From: a virus
Direction: 5' to 3' (one strand)
DNA: 33,279 bases
Virus record (IMG/VR): IMGVR_UViG_3300025108_000207
Location: 1 to 33,279 of that record
Positions 25,616 to 33,279 of the stretch are shown here, in pieces; position 1 is the first letter of the stretch, and every line of letters begins with the position of its first letter. A program made the position numbers and the translations under genes. The notes under the pieces were generated by a model. It was not told where the DNA came from, ran no database searches, and was given only the letters and a program-made list of their open reading frames with translations.

Positions 25616-25656
25616 TGTAGTTTTGCAATCACCCCGTAGGGCGATCGCTCACTACA
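25616..25656 (-). promoter_or_regulatory. Structured RNA element with UACG tetraloop in the leader of the 55-residue gene
   Basis: In the minus-strand transcript, UGUAGU (25656-25651) pairs with ACUACA (25621-25616). Inside, after a small internal loop (GA against AAA), GCGAUCGCCC pairs with GGGUGAUUGC: ten pairs with two G-U wobbles, closed by the loop UACG. C(UACG)G is a member of the very stable UNCG tetraloop class. The element begins 6 bases after the 278-residue gene's stop codon and ends 13 bases before the ATG at 25602. No U-tract follows, so it is not a typical intrinsic terminator. It could be an RNA processing or stability element, or a translation control. Confidence 0.75.
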
Positions 25657-25662
25657 AGTTGA

Positions 25663-26499
25663 TTACGAATTTAATCGTTTTTCTATATTGGAGTAAATCT
25701 CCATTCCTTCATCAGTTTTAAACCAATGCGCTAAAGCAGTATATGGATGTTCATCAAATGGTATAACCATTAGTTTTCTTCCATTACTACCCCACAAAAA
25801 GTTTCTTTGATCAGAAGATAATCTTAATATTCCAGCTTCTACAGCTCTAATACCAAAATTTCTTAACATCACGTTCTCATCATCCGCAAGCTCTAAGAAG
25901 AGTTTAGGATTGTTTCTAGCAAATACTAGTAAATCACGTCTAAGTTCCTTAGAACTCAACCTAGATACCTCAGAACCTTTCTCAACACGCATAATAGCCT
26001 CTGCCATATCAATATCAATATTTCTAGCAGCGACAAGCGCTTCTACTTGTTGTTCTAGTATATCTATTTCATCAGCCGCTATAACGGAAGGTCTATACTC
26101 ATAATATATTTTATCTTTATGAGGATGATATAAACTTAGTAATTTTTGTAAAACTGTTTTTTCTTTTTCTACAAATAAAGTACCGTTTCTAAAAATAATA
26201 TGATCTAATCTTTGGTCACCTTTCATTTCGTCTACAAAAGAAGTTTTTTGATTTTGACAATATTTAAGTTCTCTTTCATAACCTTTTTCTTCGTCAAAAT
26301 AATAAATATTTGCAGATTTAATCATTCTAGATAAAGGTTTTTTATTACCTTTTAAATAATAAGCTCTATCTTTTATTTCCCATTCATTAGATGGTACTTT
26401 TCTTTCTCTTACTTTTGGTTGTTCTACAACCGGTGGTGTTTCTACCACGTCTTGAACTTGAGGTTCTTCCACCTCAACTTTTTTTGTTTTCTTTGACAT
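25663..26499 (-). CDS. Conserved head-module protein downstream of the capsid gene, 278 residues
   Basis: The N-terminal ~35 residues are charged and disordered (MSKKTKKVEVEEPQVQDVVE, then VVEQPKV). Next comes a compact domain with KDRAYYLKGNKKPLSRMIKS and HIIFRNGTLFVEKEKTVLQK, then a helical part (EIDILEQQVEALVAARNIDI, LRRDLLVFARNNPKLFLELA) and a conserved-looking end (FLWGSNGRKLMVIPFDEHPY). The N-terminus and leader resemble those of the scaffold-like gene. It is the first gene after the terminator that follows the capsid gene. Head completion, capsid decoration or internal head roles all fit; I recognise no enzymatic motif. I have seen this type only as a hypothetical protein next to capsid genes. 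Confidence 0.75.
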   Translation of the reverse strand: MSKKTKKVEVEEPQVQDVVETPPVVEQPKVRERKVPSNEWEIKDRAYYLKGNKKPLSRMIKSANIYYFDEEKGYERELKYCQNQKTSFVDEMKGDQRLDHIIFRNGTLFVEKEKTVLQKLLSLYHPHKDKIYYEYRPSVIAADEIDILEQQVEALVAARNIDIDMAEAIMRVEKGSEVSRLSSKELRRDLLVFARNNPKLFLELADDENVMLRNFGIRAVEAGILRLSSDQRNFLWGSNGRKLMVIPFDEHPYTALAHWFKTDEGMEIYSNIEKRLNS

Positions 26500-26533
26500 A
26501 ATATAATATATAATAAAATTAATAAAAATAAAA
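26500..26533 (-). repeat. AT-only leader shared with the scaffold-like gene (copy 2)
   Basis: The leader immediately before the 278-residue gene's ATG closely matches the leader at 29317-29345. Both contain ATAATATAATATA next to the start codon and ATTAATAAAAAT farther away. All bases except the two at the far edge are A or T, and no Shine-Dalgarno sequence is present. Confidence 0.6.
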
Positions 26534-26561
26534 GGACCGAGGCCGAAACCTCGGTTCTTTT
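26530..26561 (-). terminator. Intrinsic terminator after the major capsid gene
   Basis: The coding-strand hairpin has AAAAG-A-ACCGAGG pairing with CCTCGGT-C-CTTTT: 13 positions with one A-C mismatch and a 6-base loop (TTTCGG). It begins 14 bases after the capsid stop codon, and a T-rich run (CCTTTTATTTTTATT) follows. Read on the plus strand the mismatch becomes a G-U wobble, and that side ends in only four Ts. It most likely ends or attenuates transcription leaving the capsid gene, so that capsid messenger RNA exceeds that of the connector genes. Confidence 0.88.
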
Positions 26562-26575
26562 AAAGTAATAAATGC

Positions 26576-28087
26576 TTATTTCATTAACATGAAATTATTC
26601 GCACCTTGAGTAACTAAACATCTTTCAGAAAGCATGTGGATTTGCATCGCATCTAAAGCAGATGTAGCAGCTCCAACAGAACCAGTAGTCCATGTTTTAA
26701 GTTTTCTGTTGTCTGTTTGAGAAGCTCTGTATCTAACATGTAAGAAAGGTCGTCTAAGGTTCTTTCCTAACGCTTGGTCATAAACAGTAGATGTACCAGC
26801 TGGAACCATGACACCTCTAATCGCGTTAGCGCCAGCGTTGTCATTAACACCTCCTCTAGTAGCCTTATCGTTTAAGTATCTCATATCTGATTTGTAGAAA
26901 TCGTAAGAACCTCTACGGAATCCTGAGAAACCTAAATTAAGTGCCATATCTTCTGAGTTAGAGAATACCCCGTAAGAAGTACCACCAGCACCATAAGAAT
27001 TCATTGAAGCAAGCATATCATCCATTGCAAGAGACGTAGCTCTATTAACAAACATCATGTTTTCTTCAATTGCACCTTGACCATCAAACTCTGCTAAAAT
27101 AGCGTCAAATTCAGCTAAATCAGTAGCTGGGTTAACACCAGTAACACCAGAAGTCGTATTACCTCTATCTTCGATAGCGGCAAATAAACCTTCAGTTCCA
27201 ACTGTAGAACCAGTAGCGTATCCAAGAACAGCATCAACACCTTGAGCAGCACCAGAACCACCAGCACCGAAATTGTGAGAATCGTCATCTCCAAGTTCAC
27301 CTTCCAACATTGCCATTTCTAAGTGATCAGTAAAACGAGCTCTAGTATCAGCTTCAGCTTTTAAATACCATAAGTATCCAGCACCTCCACCTTCAGAAGT
27401 AACTTCAACCCAACCAATTTTACCTGTATCAGAACCCGATACTTCGTAGTAATCTCTGATAATAATTGGTTTGTTGGAGAAAGTTTTGAACTTAGGTTCG
27501 TTAGCTGTTCTACTATCGGAATGAGTACCATCTTTTGCGTTGTAACCAACACCTTTGGCCCACTCAGAACCATAAACCATTATAGTAGTTTTCTTGTTAC
27601 CAGTAGCTCCAGAAGTAGCGATCGTACTACCATCGTACGCAGCAACAGTAATATCACAGTCGTTCGTACCTGTCATTGATACTACTATAGCTTTATAAAC
27701 TCCATTAGGAGTTGCCACTACAACAGTATCAGATACTCTAATACCGTGTGTTACCGAAATACCAGCTTCAGCATAATTGTTTCCATCGATATCAGATTGT
27801 ACTGTGATAACATCATCCGCGTCTATATCACCTAAATAAGATAAGTGTAATCTACCTTGCTCCGACCAAATAACCTGGTCAGCAGTCATAGATTCTTCAG
27901 CCCCAACTTGTGATAAGAAGCCTGAAATAGTTCTCGGTCCGAAAACTTCAGCTTCTTTCTCCATTAGGTCTGGTACATATTGTTGACCCCATCCAGACGT
28001 GCTGTTGAGGTCTAAATAATTTGTTTCGAGTGTTTGCTTTATTGGAGCGGGCACACTATTCAAATTAGTTCCTGCAGTAATTGACAT
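26576..28087 (-). CDS. Major capsid protein (HK97-fold expected), 503 residues
   Basis: The position after portal and scaffold-like genes, a 503-residue length and sequence patterns all support the capsid protein. Near the N-terminus are YVPDLMEKEAEVFGPRTISG and QVIWSEQGRLHLSYLGD. The middle has KPIIIRDYYEVSGSD and LEMAMLEGELGDDD. The end, MQIHMLSERCLVTQGANNFM, is a pattern I recall in capsid proteins of marine and crAss-like podoviruses. Local base composition is richer in G and C than in the neighbours (hand counts of 22/60 at 27001-27060 and 30/60 at 27241-27300, against 15/60 at 25261-25320), which fits codon tuning of the most abundant protein. A strong terminator follows. No separate prohead protease gene is visible nearby. 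HK97 fold is inferred from family knowledge. Confidence 0.88.
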   Translation of the reverse strand: MSITAGTNLNSVPAPIKQTLETNYLDLNSTSGWGQQYVPDLMEKEAEVFGPRTISGFLSQVGAEESMTADQVIWSEQGRLHLSYLGDIDADDVITVQSDIDGNNYAEAGISVTHGIRVSDTVVVATPNGVYKAIVVSMTGTNDCDITVAAYDGSTIATSGATGNKKTTIMVYGSEWAKGVGYNAKDGTHSDSRTANEPKFKTFSNKPIIIRDYYEVSGSDTGKIGWVEVTSEGGGAGYLWYLKAEADTRARFTDHLEMAMLEGELGDDDSHNFGAGGSGAAQGVDAVLGYATGSTVGTEGLFAAIEDRGNTTSGVTGVNPATDLAEFDAILAEFDGQGAIEENMMFVNRATSLAMDDMLASMNSYGAGGTSYGVFSNSEDMALNLGFSGFRRGSYDFYKSDMRYLNDKATRGGVNDNAGANAIRGVMVPAGTSTVYDQALGKNLRRPFLHVRYRASQTDNRKLKTWTTGSVGAATSALDAMQIHMLSERCLVTQGANNFMLMK

Positions 28088-28107
28088 AATTTTGTAATTT
28101 TAAATTG

Positions 28108-29316
28108 TTATTTTTGTTTAATTTTAAACTTAAAGTCTTTAGCTGTGTCGCCTAAAACTTTAACTTTAATCCCACCAGCTTCCATCACACCATGGGATTG
28201 TCTAGGAGTCATATCTATATTTTTCGCACTTTCAATACTATTTTTCATAGCATCTGCTTTTCCTTGTTCATAAAAGTGGTTAGCTATAGCATCAGGATTC
28301 ATAGCGGTGTATAAAGCTTTGTGATAACCATTAGCATCTTTTAGTTGAAATTTGTCTTTGTCAAGAAACTTCTCAACAAAACTACCTAAATCAGCTTGAT
28401 CATTTTTTACTTTATTAACATCTTTCACGTTGAATCTAAATTTTTTATCTCCGACATTATATTCAAAACCTTTGAACTTGTCGTTAAATAAACTATTTGT
28501 TTTTTTAACAAAAACTTTTTGATTCGCTTCTATAGTATCGCTTTCTACCTTTGACTCCTTGTTGTATCTATCAAAGAAATCAATTGCTTTTTGTTGTTCT
28601 TGAGTCAACTTTGACCCAGCCTTGATATCTTCATAGTATTTGGACTTTAACCCGTCCAAGTGGTTTTTAGCGCTGGCAACTTGCTCTTTTAACGCTAATT
28701 GTTTTCTTTTTATTTCTATCTCATCGTCTACATCTTCATCCCAAGAGAATTGATCTTCTAATGTAAATCTTATTTCTTCTTCGGTTAAATGAGGTTTTGT
28801 TGTTGCATAATATTCCATTAGTAACGAAGCATCATCATAGTTATTATAGTCACGTTTCAACGCAACATAATCTTCTAAATTACCACCTGTTTCTTCCATG
28901 AAGTCCATTAGTTTTTGGACATTTTCTGGAATTGGTTTTCCAGTAGTTTCAGCTTCAGCAACAGCTTCTTCAACTTGCTCTTCTAGTTCTTCAACTGTTT
29001 CTTTTACCTCTTCATCTGTAATTTCTTCTAAAACAGGTTGTTCAACATTTTCTTCTGTAGGTTGTTCAACATCTTCTTTTTTATTAGTCGTTTCTTCAAC
29101 AATCTCTTCTTGAACATTCTCGATTTTTGTGGTATCCACTGGTTGTTCATTTTCCTCTGTTTTTGGTGGAGCACTTAAATCAACTTTGATAGGTTCGTCG
29201 TCTTGACTAATCTTTTTCATTGTTGGTTTCTTCTTCACTTTAATTTTTTCAACTGTATTGTCTACTTTTGGTTGTTCGATAGTCTCTTCTACTACCTCTG
29301 TTTTCTTTTTTGCCAT
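28108..29316 (-). CDS. Scaffold-like head assembly protein, 402 residues
   Basis: The N-terminal ~125 residues are highly charged and low in complexity, with Glu/Val/Gln/Pro repeats (EQPTEENVEQPV, EEVKETVEELEEQVEEAVAE). A helical, acidic middle follows (NVQKLMDFMEETGGNLEDYV, EEEIRFTLEDQFSWDED) with coiled-coil-like stretches (KRKQLALKEQVASAKNHLDG). The C-terminal part is basic (GIKVKVLGDTAKDFKFKIKQ). An acidic, helical, soluble protein encoded between portal and capsid genes is the usual picture of a scaffolding protein with a basic capsid-binding end. It lies 29 bases after the portal stop and 20 bases before the capsid ATG. No protease motif is evident. A minor structural protein is the alternative. 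Confidence 0.7.
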   Translation of the reverse strand: MAKKKTEVVEETIEQPKVDNTVEKIKVKKKPTMKKISQDDEPIKVDLSAPPKTEENEQPVDTTKIENVQEEIVEETTNKKEDVEQPTEENVEQPVLEEITDEEVKETVEELEEQVEEAVAEAETTGKPIPENVQKLMDFMEETGGNLEDYVALKRDYNNYDDASLLMEYYATTKPHLTEEEIRFTLEDQFSWDEDVDDEIEIKRKQLALKEQVASAKNHLDGLKSKYYEDIKAGSKLTQEQQKAIDFFDRYNKESKVESDTIEANQKVFVKKTNSLFNDKFKGFEYNVGDKKFRFNVKDVNKVKNDQADLGSFVEKFLDKDKFQLKDANGYHKALYTAMNPDAIANHFYEQGKADAMKNSIESAKNIDMTPRQSHGVMEAGGIKVKVLGDTAKDFKFKIKQK

Positions 29317-29345
29317 AATATAATATAATAATAATTAATAAAAAT
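29317..29345 (-). repeat. AT-only leader shared with the 278-residue gene (copy 1)
   Basis: The entire gap between the portal stop and the scaffold-like ATG consists of A and T and matches 26500-26533 over most of its length. Downstream, both genes share the 15 bases TACTTTTGGTTGTTC (plus strand, 29263-29277 and 26410-26424), which encode EQPKV in both proteins. Confidence 0.6.
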
Positions 29346-31754
29346 TTACTTAGGATCAAATGCACCTAAATTAAATCCACCGCTTAGTATATCATTACCT
29401 GCAGATTCGAAATTTTTAGGTGGTTTTCCACTATTTCTTTGATCTATAAGTTCGCTTTGTTGTGATGCTTGTATTTTTGTTCTTTCGTCTTTACGATCTT
29501 CTTTGTATTTTTCTTTTTCAATGTCACTCGTTTTCATTTGTTCTAGTGCTACATTTATTCTAAATTCATGATCCATTAGATCCTTTTTAATTTGAGATTC
29601 ATGATTTAAAACTAACATTTCATTTTGTGTTTTTGCACCTTCTATTTGCATTGTTGTTTGTGCAAGTGCTTGTGATTTAGTTATTTCCATTTTAGCAGCA
29701 GCTTGTTGTGCTTGAATGTTAGCTTCAGATTGTGCTTTTATATTTTCTTGCTGTATCTTCTGATCTTTATCTATCTTCCTTTTTCTACGTATTTTAAGTA
29801 ATTGGTTAGCAAGTTTTATATTTTTTATTTCCCTTAAATCAATCGCATCTTCTAATTCTATATTTTCTTTTGATAAAGCTATTTGGATATTGTTCTCTAA
29901 CATTGCTTTTTCTTCTTCATCAGGTTGTAATTCTATAAATATACCAAAATCGTATAAATGTAATTCACTCATTTCACTTAATACAGCAACGTTGTGCGTT
30001 CCTATAGCTTGAATAAAAGCATCTCTTGTAGGTGAGTATTCTATAATATCTGATATTCTAAGTGATAAACACTCAGCAGTTTCAGCAGTTAAGTATAACC
30101 CAGCTTGTAAAATGTGCCTTGTAGCAGTATTAGAATTAGCGGCGGCCATTTTTTGTATACCAACTAATGATTTAGGATCAGGCATACTACCATCTCTTGC
30201 TTCATTTAAACCAGTTACATCACGCATCATTTGAAGATAATAGTTATAATTTGCTATTAAAGTTTGTATTTTATTACTTCCAGCACCACTTTGTATTTCT
30301 TGAATAGGGATTTTACCTGGATTTCCATCTCCATCAGCAGTAAACGATCTACCTATAACACTACCGGTTTGAAAGAACATATTCAAAGCTTCTTGTGGAT
30401 TATAATTAGTTCCATTACCTAAATCAACCTCAGCTAAACCATCCACATCTAGATAAATACCATCTGGTACCATTTTAGCTAATACTTGCTGTAACTTAAG
30501 ATGTGTTAATTGAATCATGTCTGCAAAGCCTGTAATTCTACTAACTAAAGATTCTATTTTACCATTATATATTCTAGGAGCAACAATACTATAACTCATT
30601 TTAACTTTAGTAAAATCACTTTTAGGACGCATCATATTTTTAGACATTTCCCATTTCAAAAGCTTTTCTGTACCTACTATTAAAGCACCTTCATAAAGAC
30701 ACTCTATTGATCTTTGTAATTTACTATAACTACCTTCTTTAGCTTCTGGTGGATTAAAAGTATCGTTTTTAACTATCAATTTCTCAGAACCAGTATTAGT
30801 TTCTTTCACTTTATAAACTTCATTCATATATGTTTTATAATTAAAATATAGAATTTGAAGTTTATTACCATCTTCATCGTCAGGACTATAACGCATTTTA
30901 GTAACAGGGCCAGTTGTTTTTATTATTTCATCTAAGTCTTCATGCTCTAAGTGTGGGAATTGTTTGACTAACTCATTTATAGGAATTGATTTAATTTCCC
31001 CTGCATAATATATATCATCAAAATAAGGAGAATCTGTATGAGAATAAACTAAATTAACAGGATCAACATAATCTATAGTAACACCTTCTGATGTATTAAA
31101 TGATGTTTTTACTGCACCTATTCCTATAGTTGTTAAATCATAATAAAATCTTTTTTTCGTAAGATCGTAATTATTTCCATTAAGTAAAGTGTTTATTGCT
31201 TGTTCTTCAGCTAACTCAATTTCTTGTTTATAACTAAGCTGCATGTGTAACTCTAGTTCCTCCTCTGTACTAGGTAATTCTTCCGTGGGATTCTCCTGCA
31301 TATCTATTCCAAAAGAGTCACTTATAAATTGATTCCACTCCTTATTACGCATATCATTTAACATTGACTGCATATAAGCTGTACGTTTACTCATGCCATA
31401 TGGATCTTGGGAGTATGCTTTTATATCATAGACTCTATCCGCAATACCATTAACTACTATATCTACAAATTTTGGTATAATAGGAACTGGTTTCCAATCT
31501 AAATTTAAATAGGACAAATCACCATTTACAGATAATTCATCCTTATATTTTTGAATTGATTGCTCTCCGCGAGCGTATAATCTTAAATTATGAAAATTGT
31601 TTTTATTAGTGGAATATCGGCTTTTTTGTTTGTTATCATTAAGCCATTCGTTCTCAATAGCCTTAGCTATTTTTAAGCCATAATCATAACTTATTTTTTC
31701 TAAATCACTAACAACTTGACTTGGAAAAGAATTTTTTACAGTTGACTTTGCCAT
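29346..31754 (-). CDS. Portal protein, 802 residues
   Basis: The protein lies directly downstream of the terminase (2 bases between stop and ATG) and has the length typical of crAss-like and P22-like portals. Near residues 55-118 are NLRLYARGEQSIQKYKDEL, LNLDWKPVPIIPKFVDIVV and RVYDIKAYSQDP, a pattern I recall from crAss-like and marine podovirus portals. A central region with RIYNGKIESLVSRITGFADM and QLTHLKLQQVLAKMVPDGIY fits the portal core and crown. Residues ~620-775 form a long Lys/Glu/Gln-rich helical tail (AQSEANIQAQQAAAKMEITK, DIEKEKYKEDRKDERTK), as expected for a barrel. It should form the dodecameric DNA channel at one vertex and dock the terminase and the neck rings. Confidence 0.85.
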   Translation of the reverse strand: MAKSTVKNSFPSQVVSDLEKISYDYGLKIAKAIENEWLNDNKQKSRYSTNKNNFHNLRLYARGEQSIQKYKDELSVNGDLSYLNLDWKPVPIIPKFVDIVVNGIADRVYDIKAYSQDPYGMSKRTAYMQSMLNDMRNKEWNQFISDSFGIDMQENPTEELPSTEEELELHMQLSYKQEIELAEEQAINTLLNGNNYDLTKKRFYYDLTTIGIGAVKTSFNTSEGVTIDYVDPVNLVYSHTDSPYFDDIYYAGEIKSIPINELVKQFPHLEHEDLDEIIKTTGPVTKMRYSPDDEDGNKLQILYFNYKTYMNEVYKVKETNTGSEKLIVKNDTFNPPEAKEGSYSKLQRSIECLYEGALIVGTEKLLKWEMSKNMMRPKSDFTKVKMSYSIVAPRIYNGKIESLVSRITGFADMIQLTHLKLQQVLAKMVPDGIYLDVDGLAEVDLGNGTNYNPQEALNMFFQTGSVIGRSFTADGDGNPGKIPIQEIQSGAGSNKIQTLIANYNYYLQMMRDVTGLNEARDGSMPDPKSLVGIQKMAAANSNTATRHILQAGLYLTAETAECLSLRISDIIEYSPTRDAFIQAIGTHNVAVLSEMSELHLYDFGIFIELQPDEEEKAMLENNIQIALSKENIELEDAIDLREIKNIKLANQLLKIRRKRKIDKDQKIQQENIKAQSEANIQAQQAAAKMEITKSQALAQTTMQIEGAKTQNEMLVLNHESQIKKDLMDHEFRINVALEQMKTSDIEKEKYKEDRKDERTKIQASQQSELIDQRNSGKPPKNFESAGNDILSGGFNLGAFDPK

Positions 31755-31756
31755 CT

Positions 31757-33279
31757 TTAATTTTTAATTATTTTGGATATACTACCTTTATTTGAATATT
31801 TAGTAATATTTATATCTATTTTTGGTTTTTCTATTTTTGCGTTTGGAGCATATAAATGCCTATTGTTTGCCATAATTGCTAAACCTGAACTTATAGATGC
31901 ATCAAACTTTGTACGTTTAGTTATATCAAATCTAGTCCAATCATTTAGTAGAGCATTAAAATATAAATCTCCAAATGTTCCATCTTGCTGCATACCTACG
32001 TGATCTTGAATATACATCTCGATCGCAGCGGCATGCGCTTGTTTTATATCCTCGCTTGAGTTAGGAATTCCTCCAACTTCTTTTTCCGCGACAGACAACT
32101 TGTTCCATATCTTGTCCGGCCTGTTCATGCTAAATCCTCTATAACCTCTTCGTCTCAAGTAATAAAGTAATCTAGGCTTATTATTCTCACAAAGTATTGG
32201 CATACCGTAAAATACTATTGCCATTAAAACATCTTCAAAGAATATCTCTGCGGTAGGTGGTCTTGACAAGTATTCTAAAAAGAAACTATTTGCAGGGGCA
32301 TCTTCCATTGAAAATCTTGTTAATCCATGAAGCGCACCCTTAGAACCTTCTCCGTCCACCGTCCCTGATATATCATATGAGTCACATCCAAACGCCCCCA
32401 TATGTTCATTACCAGGATATCTTATACCATTCTTAAGTATAACTCTATTTTGTAATCCAGTTTTTGGAACCCAACTTACTTTAAATCTACCGTTTTGATC
32501 TGGGTAGAATATAACTTGTGTATCTTTTACCCCATTCACCCATTGGAAATTACCTTTTGTAACTCCAAGAGTTCTAGACATTTCTTCGTTATAATCTATT
32601 TGTTCATATATCTTAACTAGATTAAATATACTCCCTTTTGCTTCATCTCTAAACGCGTGCTCAGTAGTTTTAGGGAATTGCCTATAAAATTCATTTAATG
32701 CATCGTGATCTCCTTTTAAACCATCAGCTTCATTTTGCCAATGTTCTACAATGCCTATGTCTATTAATTCTCCATCTGGGCCGAGCACATCGCAGTCTGG
32801 TGTATCAAAAACTGGAATTCCGTACTCGTCAATAAATCCTTCGTAGTTCCATTCCATTGGGATAAACAAAGAATATAAACCAGACTTCGTTTGGCCATTT
32901 CTATTTCTCTTGGTGACATCTGACGCGTTATATAATTTCTTAAAATTGTCTCCACCTTTATCTAATGCATTTGAAGTTGAGCCCATCATACATTTACCAA
33001 TGATTCTACTACCTAATCGTAAACATGTTTTTGTGACTCTCCAGTTATTTAATATATTATCAGGTCTCTCCCATTTACCACTCTCATCGTGTACTAATAG
33101 GTTTAATTTTTCACCGTCATAACTATTATCTCCAGTATTCTTCCAATCAATAGTTGTATCTAAACCTTGTATATCCTCTAATTTTTCTTTAGATGTAATT
33201 TTTTTCCTTGTAAACTTGCTCGCAGGTACTCTATACGCTAACTCTGTTTTTGGACGATCCATACCATCTTGAATCGGTT
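31757..33279 (-). CDS. Terminase large subunit, 5' end beyond the right window edge
   Basis: The frame is open through the internal Met at 33260-33262 to the window edge, so the ATPase start with Walker A lies outside. Counting from that Met, Walker B is LNLLVHDESG (Asp59, Glu60) and the coupling motif is GSTSN (94-98). The RNase H-like nuclease domain has FGCDSYDISG (Asp294, Asp297), FYGMPILCEN (Glu359) and KFDASISSGLA (Asp454), so all expected acidic metal ligands are present. NKPRLLYYLRRRGYRGFSMN and RPDK form a block I recall in crAss-like terminases. The enzyme translocates DNA into the head through the portal and cuts the concatemer. Its stop is 2 bases before the portal ATG. Confidence 0.92.
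   Translation of the reverse strand, partial: PIQDGMDRPKTELAYRVPASKFTRKKITSKEKLEDIQGLDTTIDWKNTGDNSYDGEKLNLLVHDESGKWERPDNILNNWRVTKTCLRLGSRIIGKCMMGSTSNALDKGGDNFKKLYNASDVTKRNRNGQTKSGLYSLFIPMEWNYEGFIDEYGIPVFDTPDCDVLGPDGELIDIGIVEHWQNEADGLKGDHDALNEFYRQFPKTTEHAFRDEAKGSIFNLVKIYEQIDYNEEMSRTLGVTKGNFQWVNGVKDTQVIFYPDQNGRFKVSWVPKTGLQNRVILKNGIRYPGNEHMGAFGCDSYDISGTVDGEGSKGALHGLTRFSMEDAPANSFFLEYLSRPPTAEIFFEDVLMAIVFYGMPILCENNKPRLLYYLRRRGYRGFSMNRPDKIWNKLSVAEKEVGGIPNSSEDIKQAHAAAIEMYIQDHVGMQQDGTFGDLYFNALLNDWTRFDITKRTKFDASISSGLAIMANNRHLYAPNAKIEKPKIDINITKYSNKGSISKIIKN

Noticed and set aside
25600-25632. GTG start giving a 65-residue form of the small CGC protein
   Set aside because: The GTG lies inside the stable hairpin, while the ATG at 25602 has an accessible A-rich leader and begins the recognisable part of the protein.
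1-33279. Many plus-strand open frames and some alternative minus-strand frames inside long genes
   Set aside because: Each lies within a long minus-strand gene, has biased or low-complexity sequence, and shows no family pattern; they are shadows of the real genes.

Overview
This window is the virion-structure block of a tailed double-stranded DNA phage. It carries fourteen protein genes, all on the minus strand, packed with gaps of a few bases to about 75 bases. Read in the direction of transcription (right to left), the order is: large terminase (5' end beyond the right edge), portal, scaffold-like protein, major capsid protein, a conserved head-module protein, a 55-residue Cys motif protein, two connector or tail-tube-type proteins, a 2704-residue tail stabilisation protein with adhesin-like repeats, an Ig-like surface protein, a small structural protein, a coiled-coil protein ending in a peptidase-S74-type chaperone domain, a probable ejected internal protein, and a 3622-residue giant protein. 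The first 27 codons of one more gene run off the left edge. There are no transfer RNAs, CRISPR arrays, insertion sequences or integration genes, and no stretch longer than 300 bases lacks a gene.

Host and phage type. The DNA is AT-rich. None of the gene starts I checked has a Shine-Dalgarno sequence; they have A/T-only leaders instead, as in Bacteroidota and their phages. The tail protein carries Cys-rich repeats of the GC-D-P-x-A-x-NY-DDGSC type and a SprB-like segment, both typical of secreted proteins of marine Bacteroidota. Terminase-portal-capsid order, an ~800-residue portal with a long helical tail and an absence of long-tail genes (tape measure, sheath) point to a podovirus-like virion. 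The head module resembles crAss-like phages and uncultured marine podoviruses. That placement comes from recalled sequence patterns, not a search.

How the genes work together. Terminase and portal package DNA into a shell built from the major capsid protein on the scaffold-like protein. A strong intrinsic terminator follows the capsid gene and probably limits transcription of the connector genes. The 278-, 234- and 387-residue proteins probably form head completion and connector rings. The 2704-residue protein probably forms the tail hub and extends into a disulphide-rich receptor-contacting region. The proteins encoded from 126 to 13556 look like internal or ejected proteins delivered with the genome.

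Most notable features: (1) a compact hairpin with a UACG tetraloop closed by a second helix, between the 278- and 55-residue genes; (2) a giant protein holding a zincin-like HELHH site and a HAD phosphatase-like domain, with a recurring [G/A]L[G/A]S[E/D][R/K]L motif at apparent domain boundaries; (3) a ~500-residue cassette in that protein, bounded by an imperfect direct repeat at the end of the HAD domain; (4) matching leaders and N-termini on the two genes flanking the capsid gene.
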